7,728 nucleotides of DNA, from positions 1-7,728 of the forward strand of contig DSBO01000082.1 of NCBI GenBank assembly GCA_011046015.1, read 5' to 3'. A program made the translations under genes and the position numbers. The notes beneath the pieces were generated by a model. That model had not been told where the DNA came from. It worked only from the letters and a program-made list of their open reading frames with translations, and searched no databases. This document shows, piece after piece, positions 1 to 6,479 of this stretch; positions within the stretch are counted from its first letter, which is position 1, and each line of letters begins with the position of its first letter. Source of the DNA: Thioalkalivibrio sp. GTDB lineage: Bacteria; Pseudomonadota; Gammaproteobacteria; SpSt-1174.

Positions 1-146
1 CCCTGGCCCTGCTGGACGCCCTGGAGCCCAGCATCGAGGCGCTGGTGGACGAGGCCCTCAGCCGTCAGGTCCGCGAGGCCCGCGACGAGATCGTCGGTCG
101 GGTGATGGCCACGCTGCGCGAAGAGCTCATCGGCATCGACAACTGA
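1..146 (+). CDS. C-terminal fragment of an unidentified acidic helical protein
   Basis: An open frame enters from the left edge (first full codon at position 3) and ends at TGA 144-146, giving 47 visible residues. The visible part is rich in Glu, Asp, Arg, Leu and Ala with no Pro or Gly breaks over most of its length (for example ALVDEALSRQVREARDEIV), so it is probably one long amphipathic helix followed by the end IGIDN. I cannot name the family from this fragment. In many gammaproteobacteria the genes before valS are pepA, holC and sometimes a small hypothetical gene. This could be such a small gene, but that is inference from general gene order. The start lies outside the window. The consensus promoter after its stop suggests that valS does not depend on this gene's transcript. 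Confidence 0.6.
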   Translation, partial: LALLDALEPSIEALVDEALSRQVREARDEIVGRVMATLREELIGIDN

Positions 147-153
147 CGCGGCC

Positions 154-182
154 CTGAATGCCTCCCCCGCTTGGGATATAAT
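154..182 (+). promoter_or_regulatory. Sigma70-type promoter for valS
   Basis: A perfect -10 hexamer TATAAT lies at 177-182 in an otherwise GC-rich region. At a 17-nt spacing the -35 position (154-159) reads CTGAAT, which keeps only the central TGA of TTGACA, so the -35 is weak. Transcription would start near 188-190, giving a leader of about 70-75 nt before the valS ATG. The hexamer match is seen directly; promoter activity is inferred. Confidence 0.65.
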
Positions 183-221
183 CGCCGCCTTTATGCGTAT
201 GCGCCCCGATTTTTCACACCC

Positions 222-246
222 GTGGATCGGGACGCACCCGATCCGC
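222..246 (+). promoter_or_regulatory. Strong hairpin in the valS leader
   Basis: GGATCGGG at 224-231 is perfectly complementary to CCCGATCC at 237-244 around the five-base loop ACGCA. The stem extends outward by a T-G wobble (223/245) and a G-C pair (222/246), for about 10 base pairs. It lies wholly inside the predicted leader and ends 16 nt before the valS start codon. No T-run follows, so it is not a standard intrinsic terminator. The same ATCGGG (226-231) can instead pair with CCCGAT at 205-210, which would exclude this stem. A regulatory role is inference. Confidence 0.5.
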
Positions 247-262
247 TGACCAGACCGAATCC

Positions 263-3064
263 ATGGAAAAGACCTACGATCCGCACGCCATCGAGAAGAA
301 CTGGTACCAGACCTGGGAACAGGCCGGCCACTTCGCCCCCAAGGGCGAGGGCCAGCCCTACTGCATCATGATCCCGCCGCCGAACGTCACCGGCACGCTG
401 CACATGGGCCACGCGTTCCAGGACACGATCATGGACGCACTCATCCGCTACCACCGCATGAAGGGCGACAACACGCTGTGGCAGGCCGGCACGGACCACG
501 CCGGCATCGCCACGCAGATGGTGGTGGAGCGCCAGCTCGCCGCCGCTGGCCAGACGCGCCACGACCTCGGCCGTGAGGCCTTCCTGGATCGCGTGTGGGA
601 CTGGAAGGAGGAATCGGGCGGCCACATCACCCGCCAGCTGCGCCGCATGGGGGCCTCGCTGGACTGGTCCCGCGAGCGCTTCACCATGGACGCCGGCCTG
701 TCGCGCGCCGTCACCGAGGTCTTCGTGCGCCTGCACGAGGAGGGGCTGATCTATCGTGGCAAGCGCCTGGTGAACTGGGATCCGGTGCTGCACACCGCCA
801 TCTCCGATCTGGAGGTCGTCTCCGAGGAGGAGAACGGCCACATGTGGCACATGCGCTACCCGCTGGCCGACGGCTCGGGCCACCTGGTGGTCGCCACCAC
901 CCGCCCCGAGACCATGCTCGGCGACAGTGCCGTGGCCGTGCATCCGGAGGATGAGCGTTACAAGGCCCTTATCGGCCAGATGATCCGCCTGCCGCTCAGC
1001 GAGCGCGAAATCCCCATCATCGCGGATGACTACGTCGACCCCGAGTTCGGCACCGGCTGCGTGAAGATCACCCCGGCGCACGACTTCAACGACTATGCGG
1101 TCGGGCAGCGGCATGACCTCCCGCAGATCAACATCTTCACCATCGACGCGAGGATCAACGACAACGCGCCGGAAAAATACCGCGGCCTGGACCGCTACGA
1201 GGCGCGCAGGCAGATCGTCGCCGATCTGGAGGCCGCGGGTCTTTTGGAGAAGGTCGTCGACCACAAGCTGATGGTGCCGCGCGGCGACCGCTCCGGTGCC
1301 GTCATCGAGCCCTACCTCACCGACCAGTGGTTCGTCGATCTGACCCGCGAGCAACAGGACGACGGCCGCCCGGGTGGCCTCAATGCCATCACCCGGCCGG
1401 CCATCGACGCCGTGCGCGGCGGGCGCATCCGGTTCGTGCCCGAGAACTGGGACAAGACCTACTACAACTGGCTGGAGAACATCGAGGACTGGTGCATCAG
1501 CCGCCAGCTCTGGTGGGGCCACCGCATCCCGGCCTGGTACGACGCGAACGGCCGGGTCTACGTCGCCCACGACGAGGCCGAGGCGCGTGCGAAGTACAGG
1601 CTTGCCGACGACGTCGTGCTCACCCAGGACGACGACGTACTCGACACCTGGTTCTCCTCCGCGCTCTGGCCCTTCTCCACCCTGGGCTGGCCGGACCAGA
1701 CCGACGAGCTCAAGGCCTTCTACCCCACCTCGGTGCTGGTCACCGGCTTCGACATCATCTTCTTCTGGGTGGCCCGCATGATCATGATGGGCCTGAAGTT
1801 CATGGACGACGTGCCCTTCCATGAGATCTACGTCCACGGCCTGGTGCGCGACGCCCACGGCCAGAAGATGTCCAAGTCCAAGGGCAACGTGCTCGATCCC
1901 ATCGATCTCATCGACGGCATCGCCCTCGACGACCTGATCGCCAAGCGCACCAGCGGCCTGATGCAGCCGCAGATGGCCGACAAGATCCGCAAGTCGACGA
2001 AAAAGCAGTTCCCGGACGGCATCCCCGCCTTCGGTACCGACGCCCTGCGCTTCACCTTCGCCTCGCTGGCCTCCACCGGCCGCGACATCCGCTTCGACCT
2101 CAACCGCATCGAGGGCTACCGCAACTTCTGCAACAAGCTGTGGAACGCCGCGCGCTACGTGCTGATGCAGACGGAAGGGAAAGATACCGGTATTGAAGGA
2201 GACGTGGACCTGTCGCTGGCCGACCGCTGGATCACGAGCCTGCTGCAGCAGACCGAGGCCGAGGTGCGCGACCACATCGAGCACTACCGCTTCGACCTGG
2301 CCGCCAAGTCCCTCTACGAGTTCACCTGGCACGAGTACTGCGACTGGTACCTGGAGCTCTCCAAACCGGTGCTGTTCGACGAGCACACGCCAGCCGCCGC
2401 CCAGCGCGGCACACGCCGCACCCTGGTGCGCGTGCTCGAGGCCCTGCTGCGCCTGCTGCACCCGATCATGCCCTACATCACCGAGGAGATCTGGCACCAG
2501 GTCGCGCCGCTGGCCGGCAAGCACGGCGACACCATCCAGCTGCAGCCCTACCCGGAGGCGGACGAAGGCAGGATCGACCAGGAGGCCCTGCAGGACATCG
2601 AGTGGGTGAAGACCTTCATCCTCGGCATGCGCCGCATCCGCGCGGAGATGGACATCGCGCCGGGCAAGCCCTTGCCGGTGCTGCTGCAGGACTGGACGGA
2701 GGCCGACCAGGCCCGCTTCACGGCCAACGCCCCCTTCATCAACTTCCTCGCCAGGCCCGAGGGCGTGGAATGGCTGGCCGCCGATGCCGAGGCGCCGGAA
2801 TCGGCCACCGCCCTGGTGGGCAAGATGAAGATCCTCATCCCTCTGGCCGGCCTGGTCGACAAGGACGCCGAGCTCGCGCGCCTGGACAAGGAGATCACGA
2901 AGATCCAGTCCAACCTGGAGAAGACCGAGGCCAAGCTCGCCAATCCCAACTTCGCCGACAAGGCCCCGGCCGAGGTGGTGCAGAAGGAGCGCGACCGCCA
3001 GGCCGAGATGCGCACGGCCCTCGAACAACTGGAAGCCCAGCGCGAGAAGATCCGCGCCCTGTAA
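263..3064 (+). CDS. valS: Valyl-tRNA synthetase (ValRS)
   Basis: This class Ia synthetase charges tRNA-Val with valine in the cytoplasm and hydrolyses mischarged Thr-tRNA-Val. The 933 residues are close to the usual bacterial length (about 950). The order of motifs is complete: PPPNVTGTLHMGH with the HIGH signature as HMGH at 47-50; the CP1 editing domain, including TTRPETMLGD and GTGCVKITPAHDFND from about 263; WCISRQLWWGHRIPAWY at 410-426; the class I KMSKS loop at 535-539; a helical anticodon-binding domain; and a C-terminal coiled-coil arm at about 864-933 that in this family contacts the tRNA. The start MEKTYDP matches the family's usual N-terminus. No clear Shine-Dalgarno precedes ATG 263 (the preceding bases are GACCGAATCC), and a strong hairpin sits 16 nt upstream, so translation initiation may be controlled or inefficient. 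The gene ends with tandem stops TAA TAA (3062-3067). I see no frameshift or missing catalytic motif. Confidence 0.98.
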   Translation: MEKTYDPHAIEKNWYQTWEQAGHFAPKGEGQPYCIMIPPPNVTGTLHMGHAFQDTIMDALIRYHRMKGDNTLWQAGTDHAGIATQMVVERQLAAAGQTRHDLGREAFLDRVWDWKEESGGHITRQLRRMGASLDWSRERFTMDAGLSRAVTEVFVRLHEEGLIYRGKRLVNWDPVLHTAISDLEVVSEEENGHMWHMRYPLADGSGHLVVATTRPETMLGDSAVAVHPEDERYKALIGQMIRLPLSEREIPIIADDYVDPEFGTGCVKITPAHDFNDYAVGQRHDLPQINIFTIDARINDNAPEKYRGLDRYEARRQIVADLEAAGLLEKVVDHKLMVPRGDRSGAVIEPYLTDQWFVDLTREQQDDGRPGGLNAITRPAIDAVRGGRIRFVPENWDKTYYNWLENIEDWCISRQLWWGHRIPAWYDANGRVYVAHDEAEARAKYRLADDVVLTQDDDVLDTWFSSALWPFSTLGWPDQTDELKAFYPTSVLVTGFDIIFFWVARMIMMGLKFMDDVPFHEIYVHGLVRDAHGQKMSKSKGNVLDPIDLIDGIALDDLIAKRTSGLMQPQMADKIRKSTKKQFPDGIPAFGTDALRFTFASLASTGRDIRFDLNRIEGYRNFCNKLWNAARYVLMQTEGKDTGIEGDVDLSLADRWITSLLQQTEAEVRDHIEHYRFDLAAKSLYEFTWHEYCDWYLELSKPVLFDEHTPAAAQRGTRRTLVRVLEALLRLLHPIMPYITEEIWHQVAPLAGKHGDTIQLQPYPEADEGRIDQEALQDIEWVKTFILGMRRIRAEMDIAPGKPLPVLLQDWTEADQARFTANAPFINFLARPEGVEWLAADAEAPESATALVGKMKILIPLAGLVDKDAELARLDKEITKIQSNLEKTEAKLANPNFADKAPAEVVQKERDRQAEMRTALEQLEAQREKIRAL

Positions 3065-3078
3065 TAAGGACACGCACC

Positions 3079-3633
3079 ATGGCCAAGCTGCCCGAAAGAG
3101 ACCAGCAGATCGTCCAGGCCCACGCCGCACTCATCGTCGGCGTGGTGCAGGCGGCGCAGAACCCGGCACTCAAGCCCCAGCTCGACGAGCCGCTGCGCGT
3201 CTCCGAGCAGAACGGCTGGGTGGCGCTGGTGACCGCCATTCGCAAGATCCTCGACGGCAGTCGCGACATGGCCCTGCTGGGCGGCCTGGACGAGGAAGAC
3301 AGCATCATCGTCGAGGCCATCCTGCGTGGCCTGCAGGACCCGGGCACCCTGCCCGATCCGGCGCAGAGCGCCGACCCCACCATGGCTGCCCCCGGGCTCG
3401 CCCATATGATCCACCAGGCCGCGCGCGGCAATGCCGAGGCGCTGAACCTGCTCTCCCACATGGCCGAGCAGATGACCGCCGGCGGCGGCGACATGGCGCG
3501 CCTGGGCGGCATCATGCGCCGGCTGGTCAACGGCGAGCGCGACGTGGACCGGCTCGCGAAGGGCATGGGGGCCCAGGGCGAGTCCCTGCTCAACAGCATC
3601 ATCGCGGAACTCGGCAAGCTAGAGGCCCACTGA
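3079..3633 (+). CDS. Uncharacterised helical protein with an internal repeat
   Basis: This encodes 184 residues. The start is set by TAAGGA at 3065-3070, eight bases before ATG 3079; the same frame is open much further upstream, but that would lie within valS. I do not recognise the family. The protein is predicted to be mostly helical and cytoplasmic, with no signal peptide, membrane segment or cysteine cluster. A Pro/Asp-rich linker (about 87-104) separates two parts. Residues 54-85, beginning IRKILDGSRD, resemble residues 146-178, beginning MRRLVNGERD, with the shared pattern R-(K/R)-hydrophobic-hydrophobic-(D/N)-G-x-R-D, then Leu and an S-(I/L)-(I/L) step. A weaker third copy may lie at about 111-125, around ARGNAEAL. 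This resembles an alpha-helical repeat protein, perhaps a scaffold, but that is inference. It lies 14 nt after the valS stop and is probably cotranscribed with it. It precedes the hydrogenase operon, but no functional link can be shown. Confidence 0.85.
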   Translation: MAKLPERDQQIVQAHAALIVGVVQAAQNPALKPQLDEPLRVSEQNGWVALVTAIRKILDGSRDMALLGGLDEEDSIIVEAILRGLQDPGTLPDPAQSADPTMAAPGLAHMIHQAARGNAEALNLLSHMAEQMTAGGGDMARLGGIMRRLVNGERDVDRLAKGMGAQGESLLNSIIAELGKLEAH

Positions 3634-3706
3634 CGGTCCCGCCTCTTCCGGCCAGGGCCTGTCCCAGGTCAAACACCCGTCACGATTTCACGCTATGCTA
3701 GGACGT
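3634..3706 (+). promoter_or_regulatory. Intergenic region before the hydrogenase operon, with a possible -10 box
   Basis: This 73-nt gap separates the 184-aa gene from hyhB. It contains TATGCT at 3694-3699, a four-of-six match to TATAAT; the best -35 candidate is CAAACA (3670-3675), three of six, at an 18-nt spacing. A start of transcription about seven bases after the -10 would fall at or beside ATG 3707, giving a leaderless or nearly leaderless message. A small stem, GGCCTG (3656-3661) with CAGGTC (3665-3670) around loop TCC and one wobble pair, lies just upstream and has no T-run after it. I see no FNR-like TTGAT-N4-ATCAA site and no sigma54 -24/-12 element. Promoter and hairpin are both weak calls. 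Confidence 0.3.
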
Positions 3707-4822
3707 ATGGGGAAATCACACCGGGTTCTCGCCAGCCACGCACTCGACACCCTGCTCGCCGCCCTGCGCGACGACGGCTATCGCTGCGTGGGTCCGCAGC
3801 TGCGCGACGGCGCCATCGTCTTCGACACGCTCCATCATGCCGCCGACCTGCCCTGGGGCTGGCAGGATGAACAGGCCCCCGGCCACTACCGCCTGCAACA
3901 CGCCGATCCTTCCCGCGCCTTCGCCTGGGCCAATGGCCCGCAGGCCATCAAGCCGCTCACCTTTGCCCCGCGCGAGACGCTTTGGGAGAGTCGCATCGAG
4001 GCCGACGGCCGGATGCAGTTCACCGCCACGCTGCCCGCCGAGGAGAAGGTGGCCGTGATCGGGGCGCGGGCCTGCGACCTCGCCGCCCTGCGCCTGCAGG
4101 ACCAGCATTTTCTGGAAGGCGCGCATGCCGACCCTTACTACGCCGCCCGCCGCAGGAACCTCTTCATCGTCGCCGTGCACTGCACGGCACCGGCCGCCAC
4201 CTGCTTCTGCGCCTCCACGGGTGATGGCCCGCTGTGCACAGCGGGCTTCGACCTCGCGCTGCACGAGACGGATGAGGGGTATCTCGTCGACGCCGGCAGC
4301 GAGGCAGGCACGGCCATGATCGCCTCGCTCTCGCTCCCCGCGGCCACTGCCACCCGGGTCGAACAGGCCGAGACCGCCGTCGCAGCGGCCGGTGAACGCC
4401 AGACACGCGGCCTGCCCTCGCGCAACCTGCGCGACCTGCTGTTTGCCAACCTCGACCACCCGCAGTGGGACGACGTGGCCGCGCGTTGCCTGAGCTGTGG
4501 CAACTGCACCGCGGTCTGCCCCACCTGCTTCTGCCACGCCGAACACGACGTGCCGCTGCTTGACGCCAACCTGGGTCGTCATGAACGCGAATGGGATTCC
4601 TGCTTCACCGAGGGCCACAGCTACCTCGCCGGCATCGTGATCCGCAGCGACACGCGCCTGCGCTACCGCCAGTGGCTCACCCACAAGCTCGGCGGCTGGC
4701 ATGACCAGTACGGCCGCTCGGGCTGCACCGGCTGCGGGCGTTGCATCACCTGGTGCCCGGTGGGCATCGACCTCACCGAGGAGGTGGCGCGCATCCATGC
4801 CACGGGAGGCGGCCATGACTGA
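3707..4822 (+). CDS. hyhB: Group 3b [NiFe]-hydrogenase beta subunit (4Fe-4S dicluster, diaphorase module)
   Basis: This 371-aa protein belongs to the sulfhydrogenase beta / anaerobic sulfite reductase AsrA family, which carries electrons within the NAD(P)H-linked module of cytoplasmic group 3b hydrogenases. Two ferredoxin-type motifs are clear: C261-x2-C264-x2-C267-x3-C271-P and C340-x2-C343-x2-C346-x3-C350-P. Further cysteines occur at 274 and 276 (PTCFC). An N-terminal-half signature, C159-x6-CFCAS (C166, C168) then GDGP, is typical of the family. The N-terminus (LLAALRDDGYRCVGPQLRDGA) also fits. No signal peptide is present. The start is uncertain: ATG 3707 has AGGA at 3700-3703, closer than ideal, while an in-frame ATG at 3695 would add four residues but has no ribosome binding site. 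It is the first gene of the hydrogenase operon and its last 8 nt overlap hyhG. The order beta-gamma-delta-alpha matches the well-studied Pyrococcus soluble hydrogenases. Confidence 0.93.
   Translation: MGKSHRVLASHALDTLLAALRDDGYRCVGPQLRDGAIVFDTLHHAADLPWGWQDEQAPGHYRLQHADPSRAFAWANGPQAIKPLTFAPRETLWESRIEADGRMQFTATLPAEEKVAVIGARACDLAALRLQDQHFLEGAHADPYYAARRRNLFIVAVHCTAPAATCFCASTGDGPLCTAGFDLALHETDEGYLVDAGSEAGTAMIASLSLPAATATRVEQAETAVAAAGERQTRGLPSRNLRDLLFANLDHPQWDDVAARCLSCGNCTAVCPTCFCHAEHDVPLLDANLGRHEREWDSCFTEGHSYLAGIVIRSDTRLRYRQWLTHKLGGWHDQYGRSGCTGCGRCITWCPVGIDLTEEVARIHATGGGHD
4804..4809 (+). promoter_or_regulatory. Ribosome binding site of hyhG
   Basis: GGGAGG lies inside the end of hyhB, five bases before ATG 4815. 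It is the strongest Shine-Dalgarno in the operon and selects 4815 over the in-frame ATG codons at 4701, 4830 and 4836. Confidence 0.7.
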
Positions 4823-5669
4823 GGCGCCCATGACCATGCCCAACCCCAGCCTGCCGGCCGAGGCCGAGATCGTCGAGCGCATCCAAGAGTCGGGCAGCAT
4901 CTACACCCTGCGCCTGCGCATGACCGACCAGGCCAGGCATGCCGCCTACACCTTCGCCCCCGGCCAGTTCAACATGGTCTACCTGCAGGGCATCGGCGAG
5001 GTGCCCATCTCCATCGTCTCCGACCCGGAAGACGATACCGTGCTCGACCACACCATCCGCGCCGTGGGGCGCGTCACCCGCGGCCTCGAGCAGCTCGGGG
5101 CCGGCCAGCGCGTAGGCATCCGCGGACCATTCGGCCGCGGCTGGCCACTGGACCAGGCCTGCGGCCGCGACGTGGTGCTCATCACCGGGGGACTGGGCTG
5201 CGCCCCGCTGGTCTCGGTGATCAATTACGTGGTGAAGCGCCGCGAGCGCTTCGGCCGGCTGGTGATCCTGCAGGGTGTGAAGCACACCGACGACCTCATC
5301 TGGCACGAGCGCTACATGGCCTGGGCGAAACTGCCGGACACCCAGGTCCTGCTCGCCGCCGACATCGCCGGCCAGGGCTGGCCCCACCACGTCGGCCTGG
5401 TCACCGAGCTCATCGACCGCGCCCGGTTCGACCGCGACAACGCCATCGCCATGATGTGCGGCCCCGAGCGCATGATGCAGGCCTGCGCCGAGGCCCTGCT
5501 CGCCCGCAACATGGCCACCGAGAACCTGTGGCTCAGCATGGAGCGCAACATGCACTGTGGCGTCGGCCACTGCGGCCACTGCCAGCTCGGCCCGCACTTC
5601 GTGTGCCGGGACGGCCCCGTGTTCAACTACACCGAGCTCGCCCCGCTGCTGGGCGTGAGGGGGTTCTGA
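4815..5669 (+). CDS. hyhG: Group 3b [NiFe]-hydrogenase gamma subunit (FAD/NAD(P)-binding, [2Fe-2S])
   Basis: This 284-aa protein is the flavin diaphorase subunit that exchanges electrons between NAD(P)H and the hydrogenase iron-sulfur chain. It has the ferredoxin-reductase fold: a flavin-binding barrel with VPISI at 63-67 in place of the usual RxYS/T segment and GPFGRGWP at 104-111, then a pyridine nucleotide domain with GGLGCAPL at 125-132 and CGPERMM at 215-221. A C-terminal [2Fe-2S] site follows: C248-x4-C253-x2-C256-x7-C264, as in PyrK-type proteins. PyrK and glutamate synthase-like reductases share this fold, but the context with hyhB and hyhS decides the assignment. Its start overlaps hyhB by 8 nt and its TGA abuts the hyhS ATG exactly. 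NADP rather than NAD preference is the usual property of group 3b enzymes and cannot be read from the sequence here. Confidence 0.94.
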   Translation: MTEAPMTMPNPSLPAEAEIVERIQESGSIYTLRLRMTDQARHAAYTFAPGQFNMVYLQGIGEVPISIVSDPEDDTVLDHTIRAVGRVTRGLEQLGAGQRVGIRGPFGRGWPLDQACGRDVVLITGGLGCAPLVSVINYVVKRRERFGRLVILQGVKHTDDLIWHERYMAWAKLPDTQVLLAADIAGQGWPHHVGLVTELIDRARFDRDNAIAMMCGPERMMQACAEALLARNMATENLWLSMERNMHCGVGHCGHCQLGPHFVCRDGPVFNYTELAPLLGVRGF

Positions 5670-6476
5670 ATGGGCTTCGACTACTCGGGCTTCGCCGGCC
5701 GCCGGCCACGGGTCGCGGTGCACAAGTTCAGCTCCTGCGACGGCTGCCAGCTGGCCTTTCTCAACGCCGGCGAGGCCCTGCTCGCGGTGAGCGAGCTGGT
5801 CGAATTCGTGCACTTCGCCGAGGCCGGCCCCGTCGATCCGGACGCACCCGCCGACATCGCCTTCATCGAGGGCAGCGTCTCCACACCCGAGGAGCGCGAG
5901 CGCCTCGATCACATCCGCGCGCATACCGGTTACCTGATCAGCATCGGTGCCTGCGCCACCTCCGGCGGCCTGCAGGCCCTGCGCAACCTCTACGCCGACG
6001 GCGTCGACACGTGGCGCCAGGCGGTATACGCGAGCCCCGAGTACGTCGCGAGCCTGGACACCGCCACGCCGGTGGCCGAGCACGTGAAGGTGGACCTGGA
6101 GATCTGGGGCTGCCCGGTGAACACCGCGCAGGTGGTGGGCGTGCTGCACGACCTGCTGCATGGCGTGCAACCCACGCAGTCGCGCGACAAGGTCTGCCTG
6201 GAATGCAAACGCCAGAACGCCGTGTGCGTGATGGTGGCAAAGGGCATGCCCTGCATGGGCCCGGTCACGCAGACCGGCTGCGGTGCGATCTGCCCGCGCT
6301 ATGGTCGCGACTGCTACGCCTGCTACGGGCCGGCCGAGACGGTCAACACGGATGCACAGGGCAACCGGCTCATCGAGCTGGGCCTGCAGCCGGCCGACGT
6401 CACGCGGCGCTTCCACTTCATCAACAGCCACGCCCCGGCCTTTCGCGCGGCCGGCAACAAGCACCGCAGCGAGTAG
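5670..6476 (+). CDS. hyhS: Group 3b [NiFe]-hydrogenase small (delta) subunit, three [4Fe-4S] clusters
   Basis: This 268-aa small subunit carries electrons from the NiFe site to the diaphorase module. The cysteines come to exactly twelve, enough for three [4Fe-4S] clusters. The proximal cluster is given by SSCDGC (C23, C26), GACATSGG (C95) and WGCPVN (C148). The other eight are C176, C179, C186, C195, C204, C208, C215 and C218, in a ferredoxin-like C-terminal region (CLECK, MPCMGPVT, GCGAICPRYGRDCYACYGP). There is no twin-arginine signal peptide, so the enzyme is cytoplasmic, unlike group 1 uptake hydrogenases. The short form lacking the C-terminal extension of membrane-bound enzymes also fits group 3. 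GAGGGGG at 5657-5663 lies six bases before ATG 5670, which directly follows the hyhG stop as TGAATG. The gene ends with TAG, three bases before hyhL. Confidence 0.95.
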   Translation: MGFDYSGFAGRRPRVAVHKFSSCDGCQLAFLNAGEALLAVSELVEFVHFAEAGPVDPDAPADIAFIEGSVSTPEERERLDHIRAHTGYLISIGACATSGGLQALRNLYADGVDTWRQAVYASPEYVASLDTATPVAEHVKVDLEIWGCPVNTAQVVGVLHDLLHGVQPTQSRDKVCLECKRQNAVCVMVAKGMPCMGPVTQTGCGAICPRYGRDCYACYGPAETVNTDAQGNRLIELGLQPADVTRRFHFINSHAPAFRAAGNKHRSE

Positions 6477-6479
6477 GCC

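Noticed and set aside
171..371. 66-codon + strand frame over the valS promoter and start
   Set aside because: Its start lies before the -10 box, so the predicted transcript would not contain it, and it overlaps valS in another frame with low-complexity Arg/Pro/Thr content.
191..3130. Minus-strand open frame of 979 codons opposite valS
   Set aside because: Its codon boundaries coincide with those of valS, so a stop would need a sense TTA, CTA or TCA codon, which this GC-rich gene avoids. The translation has no recognisable domain, while the + strand encodes a full ValRS.
2602..3633. Longer form of the 184-aa gene starting inside valS
   Set aside because: The upstream part is simply another frame of the valS 3' end; the TAAGGA site and ATG at 3079 give the natural start.
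3621..3646. AGAGGC / GCCTCT inverted repeat at the end of the 184-aa gene as a terminator
   Set aside because: The stem is only six pairs with a 14-nt loop and is followed by TTCC, not a T-run; readthrough toward hyhB cannot be excluded.
3680..3692. TCACG direct repeat (3680-3684 and 3688-3692) as an operator
   Set aside because: Five bases repeated twice is expected by chance and matches no regulator site I know.
3716..4900. Minus-strand open frame of 394 codons opposite hyhB
   Set aside because: Same codon-register effect; no recognisable domain, and the + strand product has clear cluster motifs.
5670..5760. Twin-arginine export signal at the HyhS N-terminus (GRRPRVAV)
   Set aside because: The Arg pair is followed by a short strand and the proximal cluster cysteines, with no hydrophobic export core; group 3 small subunits are cytoplasmic.
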